Origin: Nocardioidaceae bacterium | GTDB taxonomy: Bacteria; Actinomycetota; Actinomycetes; Propionibacteriales; Nocardioidaceae | Reading direction: 5' to 3' | Assembly: GCA_025980475.1 (NCBI GenBank) | Contig: JAICXL010000003.1 | Location: 23,289-87,288 of the forward strand | DNA length: 64,000 bases | Shown: positions 28,693 through 38,223 of the stretch, one piece after another | How the letters are laid out: each line of letters begins with the position of its first letter | Numbering within the stretch: position 1 is the first letter of the stretch | The notes under the pieces: generated by a model | Database searches by the model: none | What the model was told of the DNA's origin: nothing | What the model saw: only the letters and a program-made list of their open reading frames with translations | Translations under genes and position numbers: made by a program

Positions 28693-29732
28693 GTGGGCTG
28701 ACGCTCTACGTGGACGGGGACCGCTGGCGCACGCACCTGCACGCGGTCCTCGAGCGGCGGCCCGGGCTGGTGCCGGTGGCGAAGGGCAACGGCTACGGCT
28801 TCGGCAACGGCCGGCTGGCCCGACGGGCGCAGTGGCTCGGCGTCGACACGCTCGCCGTGGGCACCTACGGCGAGGTCGCCGACGTCGCCCAGCGCTTCGA
28901 CGGCGACGTCCTCGTGCTCACCCCCTGGCGCCCGGGCAGTCCGCACCCGGACGACCCCCGCGTCATCCACACCGTCAGCCACGTCGAGGACGTCCGGGCA
29001 CTGGCGGCGGTTCGCGGCCTGGCCCACCCTCCCCGGGTGGTGCTCGAGCGGATGACCTCGATGCGCCGGCACGGCCTCTCCGGGAGCGGCCTGGGTGAGG
29101 CGTCCGGTCTGGCCCACGCGGCTGGGCTGGCAGTGATGGGCGCCGCCCTGCACCTGCCGCTGCCGACCCGTTCCCACCACGCCGAGGTCGACCGGCTGCT
29201 GACCGACGTCGCCGCCGCCGGGGCGACCACGGTCTGGTTGTCGCACCTGACCACGGACGAGCTGGCGAGCCTGCGCGCCCGCTGGCCGGACCTCACCTTC
29301 CGGCCCCGGGTCGGCACCGAGCTGTGGCTCGGTGACCGCCGCGCGCTGCAGGTCCGGGCCTCCGTGCTCGACGTCCACCCTCTCGGGCGCGGCGAGGCCT
29401 ACGGCTACCGCGGCCGCACCGCTTCCCGCAACGGCCACCTCGTCGTCGTGGCCGGAGGGACCGCCCACGGCATCGGCCTGGAGGCGCCCACAGGTGAGCG
29501 CAGCCTCCGGGCACGGGCAGCCTCGCTGGCCCGCGGCGGACTGGACGCCGCCGGCTTCGTGCGTTCCCCCTACACCATCGGCGGCAAGCGGAGGCTCTTC
29601 GCGGAGCCGCCGCACATGCAGGCCTCACTGCTGTTCCTGCCGGCAGGTGCGCCGCTACCCGGCGTGGGCGACGAGGTCGACGTTCGCGTGAGCCACACGA
29701 CCACCCGCGTCGACCGGGTGGTCATCGACTGA
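28689..29732 (+). CDS. Alanine racemase N-terminal-domain-like (PLP) protein
   Basis: LYVDGDRWRTHLHAVLERRPGLVPVAKGNGYGFGNGRLARRAQWLGVDTLAVGTYGEV; Lys in PVAKGNGYGFG. TTG start overlaps the femAB stop. Confidence 0.82.
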   Translation: MSGLTLYVDGDRWRTHLHAVLERRPGLVPVAKGNGYGFGNGRLARRAQWLGVDTLAVGTYGEVADVAQRFDGDVLVLTPWRPGSPHPDDPRVIHTVSHVEDVRALAAVRGLAHPPRVVLERMTSMRRHGLSGSGLGEASGLAHAAGLAVMGAALHLPLPTRSHHAEVDRLLTDVAAAGATTVWLSHLTTDELASLRARWPDLTFRPRVGTELWLGDRRALQVRASVLDVHPLGRGEAYGYRGRTASRNGHLVVVAGGTAHGIGLEAPTGERSLRARAASLARGGLDAAGFVRSPYTIGGKRRLFAEPPHMQASLLFLPAGAPLPGVGDEVDVRVSHTTTRVDRVVID

Positions 29733-31179
29733 GCGCGGGCTCCCGCAGCACCGCGTCCGTTGGCGTCATCGGGTCGTGGTCGAGGCACTCGACGCTGCCG
29801 GACCCGTCGTCACGGGCCGGGTCGTGCTGGGCCTGGACCACGTCACGGACCACCATCGCGGCCAGATAGAGCTCGGCCAGCGCCCGCACCACGATCGCCA
29901 CGTCGTAGGCCGGGGACGCGTCACCGGACGAGGCCTGCAGCCAGCCGCCCAGGTAGATCCACACCATGCCGAAGTAGAAGACCTCCGCGGCCTGCCAGAT
30001 GAGCTGGTCGCGCCAGCGCGGTCGGGCGAGCACGGCGAGCGGCAGCAGCCAGAGGACGTACTGCGGCGAGTAGACCTTGTTGACCAGCAGGAAGGCCACG
30101 GTGACCAGGAAGGCCAGCTGCGCGACCCGCGGCGGGTGCTCGACCAGGAGGCCGAGCGCCAGGATCGCCAGGCAGCAAGCCCCGAACACCGCCCACGACA
30201 CCACGTTGATCGTGTGCGGGCTGGCGGCGTGGCCGCCGTCGCCGGCGACCAGCCAGAGAGAGCCGAGGTCGGGCCCTCGCGCGGAGTTGAACGTCCAGAA
30301 GACCTTCCAGCGGTCCAGACCGCCCGTTGCCCACGCAGGCACCTGGGCCAGCACCCAGGTCACCGCCGCGGCAGCAGTCGCGGAAAACGCCCAGGGCAGC
30401 CGCCTGCGCCGCAGGGCCACGACCAGGAACGCGCCAAGCAGGAAGAGCGGGTAGAGCTTGGTCGCCGTACCGATCCCGACGAAGATCCCGGCGACCAGCG
30501 GGCGTCCGCGCGACCAGGCCCACAGGGCTCCCGCCGTCGCGGCGACCGCGAGGAGGTCCCAGTTGACCAGTCCGGCGAGGAGCAGCGCCGGCGACAGCGC
30601 GAAGGCCATCGCGTCCCACGGCCGGTGGCGGTGCGCCCTGGCCAGGAACCAGACCGCCAGCAGCCCGGCGCAGAAGAGCAGCAGTGCGGTGAGCAGGAAG
30701 TAGCGGTTGACCTCGGTGCTCATGCCGGGCAGGCCCCAGATGTCGGCCGGACGGGTGGCCGCCCGGACGCTCTCGGGCGGCCCGGTCGCGACCCGGCCGG
30801 TGAGCTCCGCGACGGCCCAGGCGAAGTAGGCGATCCCGACCGGGTACTCCATCGCCCGGTAGCGGCCGTGGTCGTGGCCGTAGGGCCACTGCCGCTCGGC
30901 GAGCCCCCGGCCGGTGTAGAGGTAGGGGACGTCGGAGTAGCACATCCGGCTGTAGCGCACGGTGTCGCTGTTCCAGTCGCTGGTGATGCAGGGCGCCTTC
31001 TGCACCAGGCCGACGGCGAAGACGATCGTGAAGACCGCCAGCAGCACCCGCACCGGCGTCCACCACCGGTGCGGCCGGCCGTGGCGCCCCACCGGTCCGC
31101 CCACGACCTCGCTCAGCGACCGGGCGACCGGGTCGGTCAGGGTCGGCGCGACCACCCGGTCGGGACGGGTCTCAGCCAC
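29722..31179 (-). CDS. Polytopic GT87/DUF2029-like glycosyltransferase
   Basis: QKAPCITSDWNSDTVRYSRMCYSDVPYLYTGRGLAERQWPYGHDHGRYRAMEYPVGIAYFAWAVAELTG; many TM segments. GTG start overlaps the PBP stop. Confidence 0.8.
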   Translation of the reverse strand: MAETRPDRVVAPTLTDPVARSLSEVVGGPVGRHGRPHRWWTPVRVLLAVFTIVFAVGLVQKAPCITSDWNSDTVRYSRMCYSDVPYLYTGRGLAERQWPYGHDHGRYRAMEYPVGIAYFAWAVAELTGRVATGPPESVRAATRPADIWGLPGMSTEVNRYFLLTALLLFCAGLLAVWFLARAHRHRPWDAMAFALSPALLLAGLVNWDLLAVAATAGALWAWSRGRPLVAGIFVGIGTATKLYPLFLLGAFLVVALRRRRLPWAFSATAAAAVTWVLAQVPAWATGGLDRWKVFWTFNSARGPDLGSLWLVAGDGGHAASPHTINVVSWAVFGACCLAILALGLLVEHPPRVAQLAFLVTVAFLLVNKVYSPQYVLWLLPLAVLARPRWRDQLIWQAAEVFYFGMVWIYLGGWLQASSGDASPAYDVAIVVRALAELYLAAMVVRDVVQAQHDPARDDGSGSVECLDHDPMTPTDAVLREPALSR

Positions 31180-33433
31180 CACCGCCCGACTTGGGGCCCT
31201 TGCTCGGGCCGTTGCCACCGCCGACGATCGGGGTGGGCGTCGACGTGGTGGGCTCGGTCGGGGTCGGGGAGGGCGTCGGGGTGGGCGTCGGGGTGGGCGT
31301 CGGCGTCGGGGTCGGGGTCGGGGTCGGCTGGTGGGTGGGCTTCGGCTTGGGCTGCGGCGGCGGGGCCTGGGTCGTCGGCGGGGGTGGTGGGGGGGTGTAC
31401 GGCGCGTGCCCGCTCGTCGGCGCGGTGCCGTCCACGAAGGCCGGCGGCGGGAAGTTCACGGTCGGGTAGCCGGCCATGATGGCCTTCATCGCCGCGGTCC
31501 ACGTCTGCGTCGGGTAGTCGGCGCCGAAGTAGGACGGCAGGTAGCCCTCGAGGGGCTGCCGGCCGTTGCCCCGGACATACATCACCGCGGTCGCCACCTG
31601 CGGGGTGAACCCGGCGAACCAGGAGGTGATCACGTTGCCCTTGTCGTCGGTCGCCGTGCCGGTCTTGCCCGCGGCCGGTCGGCCGAGCGCGAGGGCGTTG
31701 GTGCCGGTGCCGTGCTGGACCACCTGCTGCATGGCATAGCTGACGTCACGGGAGATCGGGTCGCTGAGCACCCGCTTCGGCTTGGGCTTGCTCGTGTAGA
31801 GCACCTTGCCGTCGGAGGCACGGGTGATCTTCTTGATCAGGAACCAGTGGTGCACCCGCCCGCCGTCGGCGATCGTCGAGTAGGCGTTGGCCAGGTCGAC
31901 CGGGCTGACCGGCGCCGAGCCCAGCGAGATGCCTGCCGTGGCCTTCAGGCTGGGCTTGTTGGGGATGCCCATCTCCACCGCGGTCCGCCGGATCCGCTCG
32001 GGGCCGTTGGGGATGGAGGCGGTCAGGTCCACGAAGACCGTGTTGATCGAGTCCTCGAGGCCCTGGAGCAGGGGCACCGACGCGCCGTAGTCGTTGCCGC
32101 CGTACGGCCCCTCGTTCACCACCGTGCTGCCGTCCGGGAACGTGTAGGGGGAGTTGCCGTCGAAGGTGTCCTTGAGGCTGAAGCCCGCCTTGAGACCGGC
32201 CGCCAGCGCGAAGGGCTTGAAGGCCGAGCCGGGCGAGTCGCTGAGCGTGGCCCAGTTGAGCTGGCTCTTCAGGTAGCTCTGGCCGCCGTAGAAGCCCAGC
32301 AGCGCACCGGTGTGTGTGTCGACGGAGGCCACCCCCACGTGCAGCTTGCGCAGGCCGGGTGGCCGCTGGCTGAGCACCGCCTTCTTGTCCGCACGCATCA
32401 CCCGGGGGTTGAAGGTCGTGGTCACCCGCAGCCCACCGCCGTCGATCTGCTCGTCGGAGAAGCCGAGGTTGCGCAGCTCGTCCCTGACCATGGTGAGCAT
32501 GAAGCCGCGCTGGCCGCCGTAGGCGTTGGTCTGCTTCTCCTTGACCTGCTTGGGCAGGTGCTGGGAGAACCGGTCGGCCTGGTCGGCGCTGATCATGCCC
32601 ATCGTCGCCATGCTGTGCAGCACGTAGTCGTAGTGGTGCAGCAGCGCCTCGGCGTGGGACTTGCCGAGGTCCGGGTCGTAGGCGGTCGGCGAGTTGAGGA
32701 TCGCAGCCAGGAATGCGGCCTGCTGGACGTCCAGGTGCTTCGCGTCGGTGCCGAACCACGACTGGGCGGCCGCCTGCACCCCGTAGGCCCCGCGCCCGAA
32801 GTAGATCGTGTTCAGGTAGCCCTGCAGGATCTCCTGCTTGCTCTGCTGCTGCTGGATCTTCAGCGACAGGAAGGCCTCCTTGATCTTGCGCTTCAGGGTC
32901 CGCTGCTGACTGAGGTAGAGGATCTTGACGTACTGCTGGGTGATCGTGGACGCGCCCTGCGTCGGGTTGCCCTGGGCGTTGGAGAAGGCAGCCCGGATGA
33001 TCCCCTTGGGGTCGATGCCGTTGTTGGTCCAGAAGGTGTGGTCCTCCGCGGCGACGACGGCCTGCTTGATGCGCGGCGACATGTCCGAGAGCGGCACCGA
33101 GACCCGGTTCTGGGTGGCGTACTGCCCGATCTTCGCCTTGCCGCCTGCGTAGTAGACGTAGGACGCCTGCGTCTGGAAGGCGGTGTTCGGGTTGGGGATC
33201 GTGGTCTTCTCGTAGGCGAAGAAGAACACCGCGACGGCGATGAGCACCAGCACGATCCCGCTGATCAGCAGCCACTTGAGCACGCGCAGGAAGCGGCCCC
33301 CGCGCCGGCTGCGGCCCTTCCCCGACCCGGTGCCTGACCCGGTGCCTGACCCGGTGCCTGATCCTGTGGACGACTTGCGGGCGCCGGCCTTGCGGGCAGC
33401 CCGCCCTTGGGGCGCACGGCGGTTGCCACTCAC
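31172..33433 (-). CDS. Class A penicillin-binding protein (transglycosylase/transpeptidase)
   Basis: VVAAEDHTFWTNNGIDPKGIIRAAFSNAQGNPTQGASTITQQYVKILYLSQQRTLKRKIKEAFLSLK; SXXK region GSAFKPFALAAG; KTGTATDDKGNVITSWFAGF; C-terminal PT repeat. Confidence 0.95.
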   Translation of the reverse strand: MSGNRRAPQGRAARKAGARKSSTGSGTGSGTGSGTGSGKGRSRRGGRFLRVLKWLLISGIVLVLIAVAVFFFAYEKTTIPNPNTAFQTQASYVYYAGGKAKIGQYATQNRVSVPLSDMSPRIKQAVVAAEDHTFWTNNGIDPKGIIRAAFSNAQGNPTQGASTITQQYVKILYLSQQRTLKRKIKEAFLSLKIQQQQSKQEILQGYLNTIYFGRGAYGVQAAAQSWFGTDAKHLDVQQAAFLAAILNSPTAYDPDLGKSHAEALLHHYDYVLHSMATMGMISADQADRFSQHLPKQVKEKQTNAYGGQRGFMLTMVRDELRNLGFSDEQIDGGGLRVTTTFNPRVMRADKKAVLSQRPPGLRKLHVGVASVDTHTGALLGFYGGQSYLKSQLNWATLSDSPGSAFKPFALAAGLKAGFSLKDTFDGNSPYTFPDGSTVVNEGPYGGNDYGASVPLLQGLEDSINTVFVDLTASIPNGPERIRRTAVEMGIPNKPSLKATAGISLGSAPVSPVDLANAYSTIADGGRVHHWFLIKKITRASDGKVLYTSKPKPKRVLSDPISRDVSYAMQQVVQHGTGTNALALGRPAAGKTGTATDDKGNVITSWFAGFTPQVATAVMYVRGNGRQPLEGYLPSYFGADYPTQTWTAAMKAIMAGYPTVNFPPPAFVDGTAPTSGHAPYTPPPPPPTTQAPPPQPKPKPTHQPTPTPTPTPTPTPTPTPTPSPTPTEPTTSTPTPIVGGGNGPSKGPKSGGGG
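33326..33361 (-). repeat. Three 12-bp units in the PBP cytoplasmic N-terminus (GSGT repeat)
   Basis: CCCGGTGCCTGA x3 on the + strand, encoding SGTG-type repeat STGSGTGSGTGSGTGSGKG. Confidence 0.88.
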
Positions 33434-33638
33434 GTCAGGTCACTCCACGGGTCTCGGCGGCGAAGAACGAAGGGCCCGGGTCGGCCGGTGGACGACGCGG
33501 GTCAGCGACGAGCGTACGGCGGCAGCACCGGATCGCCCAACCTCGAGCCGCTCGGCATGAGGAACCTCTCAGCGGGCTCCCAGCCACGTTTGAATCCCGG
33601 ACGGGCCGGACCCCGATTTGGCAGCGGATATATCAAGG

Positions 33639-33671
33639 CGATAGGTTCGGGCGATAGGATCCCCCGATAGG
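33639..33671 (+). repeat. Three CGATAGG direct repeats with 13-bp period upstream of padR-ino1
   Basis: CGATAGG at 33639, 33652 and 33665; GATATATC lies just upstream. Confidence 0.85.
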
Positions 33672-33735
33672 ACCACGGGCGAGACCGGTCATCCCGACCA
33701 GACGACCCGACCAGACGACCAGGCAGGAGGCGGAC

Positions 33736-34317
33736 GTGGCCAGCAAGGGCGCGACCCTCGAGCTGGCAGTCCTCGGGCTGCTGCAGGAGACGCCACTGCA
33801 CGGCTACGAGTTGCGCAAGCGACTCAACCTGCTGCTCGGCTGGGGGCGGCTGCTGTCCTACGGCTCGCTCTACCCGGCGCTCAAGCGGATGCTCCGCGCG
33901 GGCTGGATCACCGAGGTCGCCTCGGTGTCCCCCGGCGTTTCGCGCAGGCAGCGGATCGTCTACCAGATCACGCCCGAGGGCGTGAAGTTCTTCGGTGACC
34001 AGATCACCGATTCCGGACCGGCCGCCTGGGAGGACGAGAACTTCAACATGAGGTTCGCGTTCTTCTCTCGCACCAACGCCGACGTCCGACTGCGGATCCT
34101 CGAGGGCCGCCGGCAGCGGCTGCAGGAGCGCCTCGACAGGGCCCGCACCACCCAGCGTGGCGGCCGCAACGGCGACCGCTATGTCACCGAGCTGCAGCGG
34201 CACTCGATCGAGTCCGTCGAACGCGAGGTGCGCTGGCTCACCGACCTGATCGACGCCGAGCGCGGCAGTCAGGTGCGTGAGCCGCACAGGCATCAGCTGA
34301 GAACCAGTCAGGAGTGA
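33736..34317 (+). CDS. PadR-family transcriptional regulator
   Basis: [54 protein letters not shown]...[17 protein letters not shown]. Confidence 0.92.
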   Translation: MASKGATLELAVLGLLQETPLHGYELRKRLNLLLGWGRLLSYGSLYPALKRMLRAGWITEVASVSPGVSRRQRIVYQITPEGVKFFGDQITDSGPAAWEDENFNMRFAFFSRTNADVRLRILEGRRQRLQERLDRARTTQRGGRNGDRYVTELQRHSIESVEREVRWLTDLIDAERGSQVREPHRHQLRTSQE

Positions 34318-34327
34318 AGGAGAACCC

Positions 34328-35407
34328 ATGGGATCGGTTCGAGTGGCAATAGTGGGAGTGGGCAACTGCGCCAGCTCCCTTGTGCAGGGCGTGGAGTACT
34401 ACAAGGACGCGGACCCGGCCGGCAACGTGCCCGGCCTGATGCACGTCCGGTTCGGTGACTACCACGTCTCCGACGTGGAGTTCGTCGCAGCGTTCGACGT
34501 CGACGCGAAGAAGGTCGGCTTCGACCTCTCCGAGGCGATCCTGAGCTCCGAGAACAACACGATCCGCATCTGCGACGTTCCCCCTACCGGGATCACCGTC
34601 CAGCGCGGACACACCCTCGACGGGCTGGGCAAGTACTACCAGGAGACCATCGAGGAGGCCGAGTCCGACCCCGTCGACGTCGTCCAGGTGCTCAAGGACA
34701 CGCGGGCCGACGTGCTGGTGTCCTACCTGCCGGTCGGCTCCGAGCACGCCGACAAGTTCTACGCCCAGTGCGCGATCGACGCGGGCGTGGCCTTCGTCAA
34801 CGCGCTGCCGGTCTTCATCGCCTCCGACCCCGAGTGGGCGAAGAAGTTCGAGGACGCCGGGGTGCCGATCATCGGCGACGACATCAAGAGCCAGGTCGGC
34901 GCGACCATCACCCACCGGGTGCTGGCCAAGCTGTTCGAGGACCGGGGCGTGGTCCTGGACCGCACCTACCAGCTCAACGTCGGCGGCAACATGGACTTCA
35001 AGAACATGCTCGAGCGGGAGCGGCTGGAGTCCAAGAAGATCTCCAAGACCCAGTCGGTCACGTCCAACCTCAAGCACGACCTCGGCGCCCGCAACGTGCA
35101 CATCGGGCCGTCGGACTACGTGCAGTGGCTCGACGACCGCAAGTGGGCCTACGTCCGGCTGGAGGGCCGCGCCTTCGGTGACGTCCCGCTGAACCTCGAG
35201 TACAAGCTCGAGGTGTGGGACTCGCCCAACTCGGCCGGCATCATCATCGACGCCATCCGGGCGGCGAAGATCGCCAAGGACCGCGGCATCGGTGGCCCGA
35301 TCCTGTCGGCGTCGTCGTACCTCATGAAGTCGCCGCCGCTGCAGCGCCCCGACGACGAGGGGCGCGCCTCGGTCGAGGCCTTCATCCGCGGTGACGTGGC
35401 GCGCTGA
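34328..35407 (+). CDS. ino1: Inositol-3-phosphate synthase
   Basis: [30 protein letters not shown]...[10 protein letters not shown]...INALPVFIA-like [40 protein letters not shown]...[12 protein letters not shown]. Confidence 0.97.
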   Translation: MGSVRVAIVGVGNCASSLVQGVEYYKDADPAGNVPGLMHVRFGDYHVSDVEFVAAFDVDAKKVGFDLSEAILSSENNTIRICDVPPTGITVQRGHTLDGLGKYYQETIEEAESDPVDVVQVLKDTRADVLVSYLPVGSEHADKFYAQCAIDAGVAFVNALPVFIASDPEWAKKFEDAGVPIIGDDIKSQVGATITHRVLAKLFEDRGVVLDRTYQLNVGGNMDFKNMLERERLESKKISKTQSVTSNLKHDLGARNVHIGPSDYVQWLDDRKWAYVRLEGRAFGDVPLNLEYKLEVWDSPNSAGIIIDAIRAAKIAKDRGIGGPILSASSYLMKSPPLQRPDDEGRASVEAFIRGDVAR

Positions 35408-35416
35408 AGCACCACT

Positions 35417-35460
35417 ACCCGGTTGACACCCGGTTGACGCCCAGCTGATGCCCGGCTGAT
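35417..35460 (+). repeat. Four tandem 11-bp units after ino1
   Basis: ACCCGGTTGAC, ACCCGGTTGAC, GCCCAGCTGAT, GCCCGGCTGAT. Confidence 0.85.
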
Positions 35461-35465
35461 CCCGG

Positions 35466-35490
35466 CCCCGGAACCTCCCCGGTTCCGGGG
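35466..35490 (+). terminator. Perfect hairpin downstream of ino1
   Basis: CCCCGGAACC-TCCCC-GGTTCCGGGG: 10-bp perfect stem with 5-nt loop, no T-tract. Confidence 0.6.
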
Positions 35491-35513
35491 TCGTCGGGTC
35501 CTAGGGTGCGGGC

Positions 35514-36272
35514 ATGTCCAACGACTACCCGCCGCCACCGCCGCCCCCGCCGTCCTCGCCACCGCCCTACGGCTACGGGTACGGGTACGGCGCTCCCCCA
35601 CCTCGACCCTTCTCCGCCGGCGACGCGTTCGGCTACGGCTGGAAGACCTTCTGGCGCCATCCCGGTCCCTTCATCCTCGTCGCCCTGCTGATGATGGTGG
35701 TCAGTGCGGTGGTCAACGCCATCGGCAGCGGCCTGACCCGTGGTGAGGCGTCCACCGCCGGGCTCTTCAACGGCGCCGCCGTCACCGGCACCCTCTCCGG
35801 TGTCTCGCTGCTGTTCAGCTTCCTCGCCGCGGTCGCGACCGTCTTCTTCAACGCGGCGCTGGTGCGTGGCGCCCTCGACGCCGCCGATGGCCGGCCGGTG
35901 ACCGTCGGGTCGATGTTCGAGCGATGGGACAAGGGGGCGGTCCTGGTCGCCGCGCTGATCGTCGGGGCGCTGAGCACCATCGGCACGATCCTGTGCATCC
36001 TGCCGGGCATCGCGGTGACCTTCCTGGCCTGGTTCACCACGTTCTTCGTGATCGACCGTGGCGCAGCGGCCTGGCAGTCGGTCAAGGCCAGCTTCTCCTT
36101 CACCAGCGGCCATCTCGGCCCGCTGCTGCTGTGTGCCCTGCTCGGGGTCGTGACCCTGGTCATCGGCGCCCTGCTCTGTGGGGTCGGCCTGCTCTTCGCG
36201 GTCCCGATCGTGGTGCTCGCCGGGGCCTACGCCTTCCGGGCGCTGCACGGCCAGCAGGTCGCGGCGCCCTGA
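35514..36272 (+). CDS. Membrane protein with Pro/Tyr-rich N-terminus
   Basis: MSNDYPPPPPPPPSSPPPYGYGYGYGAPPPRPFSAGDAFGYGWKTFWRHPGPFILVALLMMVVSAVV; several TM segments. Confidence 0.8.
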   Translation: MSNDYPPPPPPPPSSPPPYGYGYGYGAPPPRPFSAGDAFGYGWKTFWRHPGPFILVALLMMVVSAVVNAIGSGLTRGEASTAGLFNGAAVTGTLSGVSLLFSFLAAVATVFFNAALVRGALDAADGRPVTVGSMFERWDKGAVLVAALIVGALSTIGTILCILPGIAVTFLAWFTTFFVIDRGAAAWQSVKASFSFTSGHLGPLLLCALLGVVTLVIGALLCGVGLLFAVPIVVLAGAYAFRALHGQQVAAP

Positions 36273-36302
36273 GCCCCCGGCGGGGGGTGGGAGAATGGGG
36301 GC

Positions 36303-36911
36303 GTGAGCGACCTCCAGTGTGCGGCCACCCTCGTCGTGGCGCGGCACGGCGACGCGGACTACGTCGAGAGCTGGTTCTCCGACGAGGGCGGCACGCTGAC
36401 CGCAGCGGGCCGGCGCCAGGCCGAGCGTCTCGCGGAGTCGCTGGCGAGCCGCCGGATCGCCCGGGTGTGGAGCTCCGACAGCTCCCGCGCCGTGCAGACT
36501 GCCGAGATCGTCGCGGCTCGCCTCGACGTCGGCGTCGAGGTGCGCAAGCCGCTGCGCGAGGTCGACCTCGGTGACCTGCTGGGCAAGCCCTTCGACGTCG
36601 ACCTGATCCACCAGGTCACCGACCAGTGGTATGCCGGCGACCTCCAGCCCGGCTTCCCCGGCGGCGAGAACGGCGAGCAGGTGATCGCCCGCTACCACGA
36701 CCAGCTCGCCGAGATCGCCGACCTGCACCGCGGCGAGACCGTGCTCGTCGTCACCCACCAGACGGCCACCTGCATCGCGCTGCCGATGCTGGCCGACAAC
36801 CTGGGGCCGTCGTACGCCCGCGAGAACGAGCTCGGCAACGGTCAGGCCGCCGAGATCATGGTCGACGCTGACGGCTGGCAGGTCACCCGCTGGGCGGGAC
36901 GCGAGTGCTGA
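36303..36911 (+). CDS. Histidine phosphatase family protein
   Basis: LVVARHGDADYVESWFSDEGGTLTAAGRRQAERLAESLASRRIARVWSSDSSRAVQTAEIVA...VLVVTHQTATCIAL. Confidence 0.92.
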   Translation: MSDLQCAATLVVARHGDADYVESWFSDEGGTLTAAGRRQAERLAESLASRRIARVWSSDSSRAVQTAEIVAARLDVGVEVRKPLREVDLGDLLGKPFDVDLIHQVTDQWYAGDLQPGFPGGENGEQVIARYHDQLAEIADLHRGETVLVVTHQTATCIALPMLADNLGPSYARENELGNGQAAEIMVDADGWQVTRWAGREC

Positions 36912-36918
36912 CCGGCCG

Positions 36919-38208
36919 GTGACCACGCCGACCCCTGCCGGCGCCGAACGGCACCGCGGCGTCCTCGCAGACACGCGCCCCCTGCGCACGCCGGCCTTCC
37001 GCCGGCTGTGGTCGGCCAACATCATCACGGTGGTCGGTGCCCAGCTGACGGTCGTCGCCGTCCCCGCCCAGATCTACGCGCTGACCCGGTCATCGGCCTA
37101 CGTCGGCCTCACCGGGGTCTTCGGCCTCGTGCCACTGGTGGTCTTCGGGCTGTACGGCGGCGCCCTCGCCGACGTGTTGGACCGACGCAAGCTGCTGATC
37201 GTCACGACGTTGGGGATGATCGCGTCGAGCGCGGCCTTCTGGCTGCAGGCGCTCTTCGCCGTCGGCAGCGTCTGGCTGCTGCTCGGCATCTTCGCGATGC
37301 AGCAGGCGTTCTTCGCGGTCAATCAGCCCACCCGCACCGCGGTGCTGCCCCGGATCATCCCGCTGGAGCAGCTGCCCGCCGCGAACGCGCTGAACATGAC
37401 CGTGATGCAGTTCGGCGCGATCGCCGGTCCGATGGTCGGCGGGGCGCTGATCCCGGTCCTCGGGTTCTCCTGGCTCTACCTCACCGACACGATCACCCTC
37501 TTCGCGACACTGTCGGCGGTGATCACCCTGCCGGCGCTGCCGCCGACCGGGCGGGTCGCGCGGGCCGGGTTCCGGTTGGTGCTCGAGGGGTTCGGCTACC
37601 TGCGCGGCCACAAGGTGCTGCTGATGTCCTTCGTCGTGGACATCATCGCGATGCTCTTCGGGATGCCGCGGGCGCTCTTCCCGCAGATCGCCCACCAGAG
37701 CTTCGGCGGGCCGGTCGACGGTGGTCTGGCGTTCGCGCTGCTCTTCGCGGCGATCCCCGCCGGTGCCGTGGTCGGGGGGATCTTCTCGGGTTGGGTCTCG
37801 CGCACCGAGCGGCAGGGGCTCGCCGTCGTGCTCGCCATCGTGGTGTGGGGACTGGCGATGACCGGCTTCGGCGTCGCGACCGGCTTCGCGCATGGAGCGC
37901 CCGGGGGTCTGCTCGCGCTCGCCTTCGTCTCCCTGGCCGTCGGCGGCGCCGCGGACATGGCCTCGGCCGCCTTCCGCTCCACGATGCTGCAGGAGGCCGC
38001 CTCCGACGACGTCCGCGGCCGGCTGCAGGGGGTCTTCATCGTCGTGGTGGGCGGCGGGCCCCGGATCGCCGACGTCGCGCACGGTGGCGCTGCCGCGCTG
38101 GTCGGCACCGCAGCCACTGCCGCGGGCGGCGGCGTGCTGGTGGTGGTGCTCGTGCTGGTCGCGGCGGTGGCCGTGCCGGCGTTCGTGCGCTACCGGGTGA
38201 GCCGGTAG
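36919..38208 (+). CDS. MFS transporter (enterobactin-exporter EntS-like)
   Basis: RPLRTPAFRRLWSANIITVVGAQLTVVAVPAQIYALTRSSAYVGLTGVFGLVPLVVFGLYGGALADVLDRRKLL. Confidence 0.92.
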   Translation: MTTPTPAGAERHRGVLADTRPLRTPAFRRLWSANIITVVGAQLTVVAVPAQIYALTRSSAYVGLTGVFGLVPLVVFGLYGGALADVLDRRKLLIVTTLGMIASSAAFWLQALFAVGSVWLLLGIFAMQQAFFAVNQPTRTAVLPRIIPLEQLPAANALNMTVMQFGAIAGPMVGGALIPVLGFSWLYLTDTITLFATLSAVITLPALPPTGRVARAGFRLVLEGFGYLRGHKVLLMSFVVDIIAMLFGMPRALFPQIAHQSFGGPVDGGLAFALLFAAIPAGAVVGGIFSGWVSRTERQGLAVVLAIVVWGLAMTGFGVATGFAHGAPGGLLALAFVSLAVGGAADMASAAFRSTMLQEAASDDVRGRLQGVFIVVVGGGPRIADVAHGGAAALVGTAATAAGGGVLVVVLVLVAAVAVPAFVRYRVSR

Positions 38209-38223
38209 CCGGGGCGACCGGGC

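Noticed and set aside
30962-33337. 791-aa plus-strand ORF
   Set aside because: Antisense to the class A PBP, which has clear motifs. Low-complexity R/G/V-rich shadow frame.
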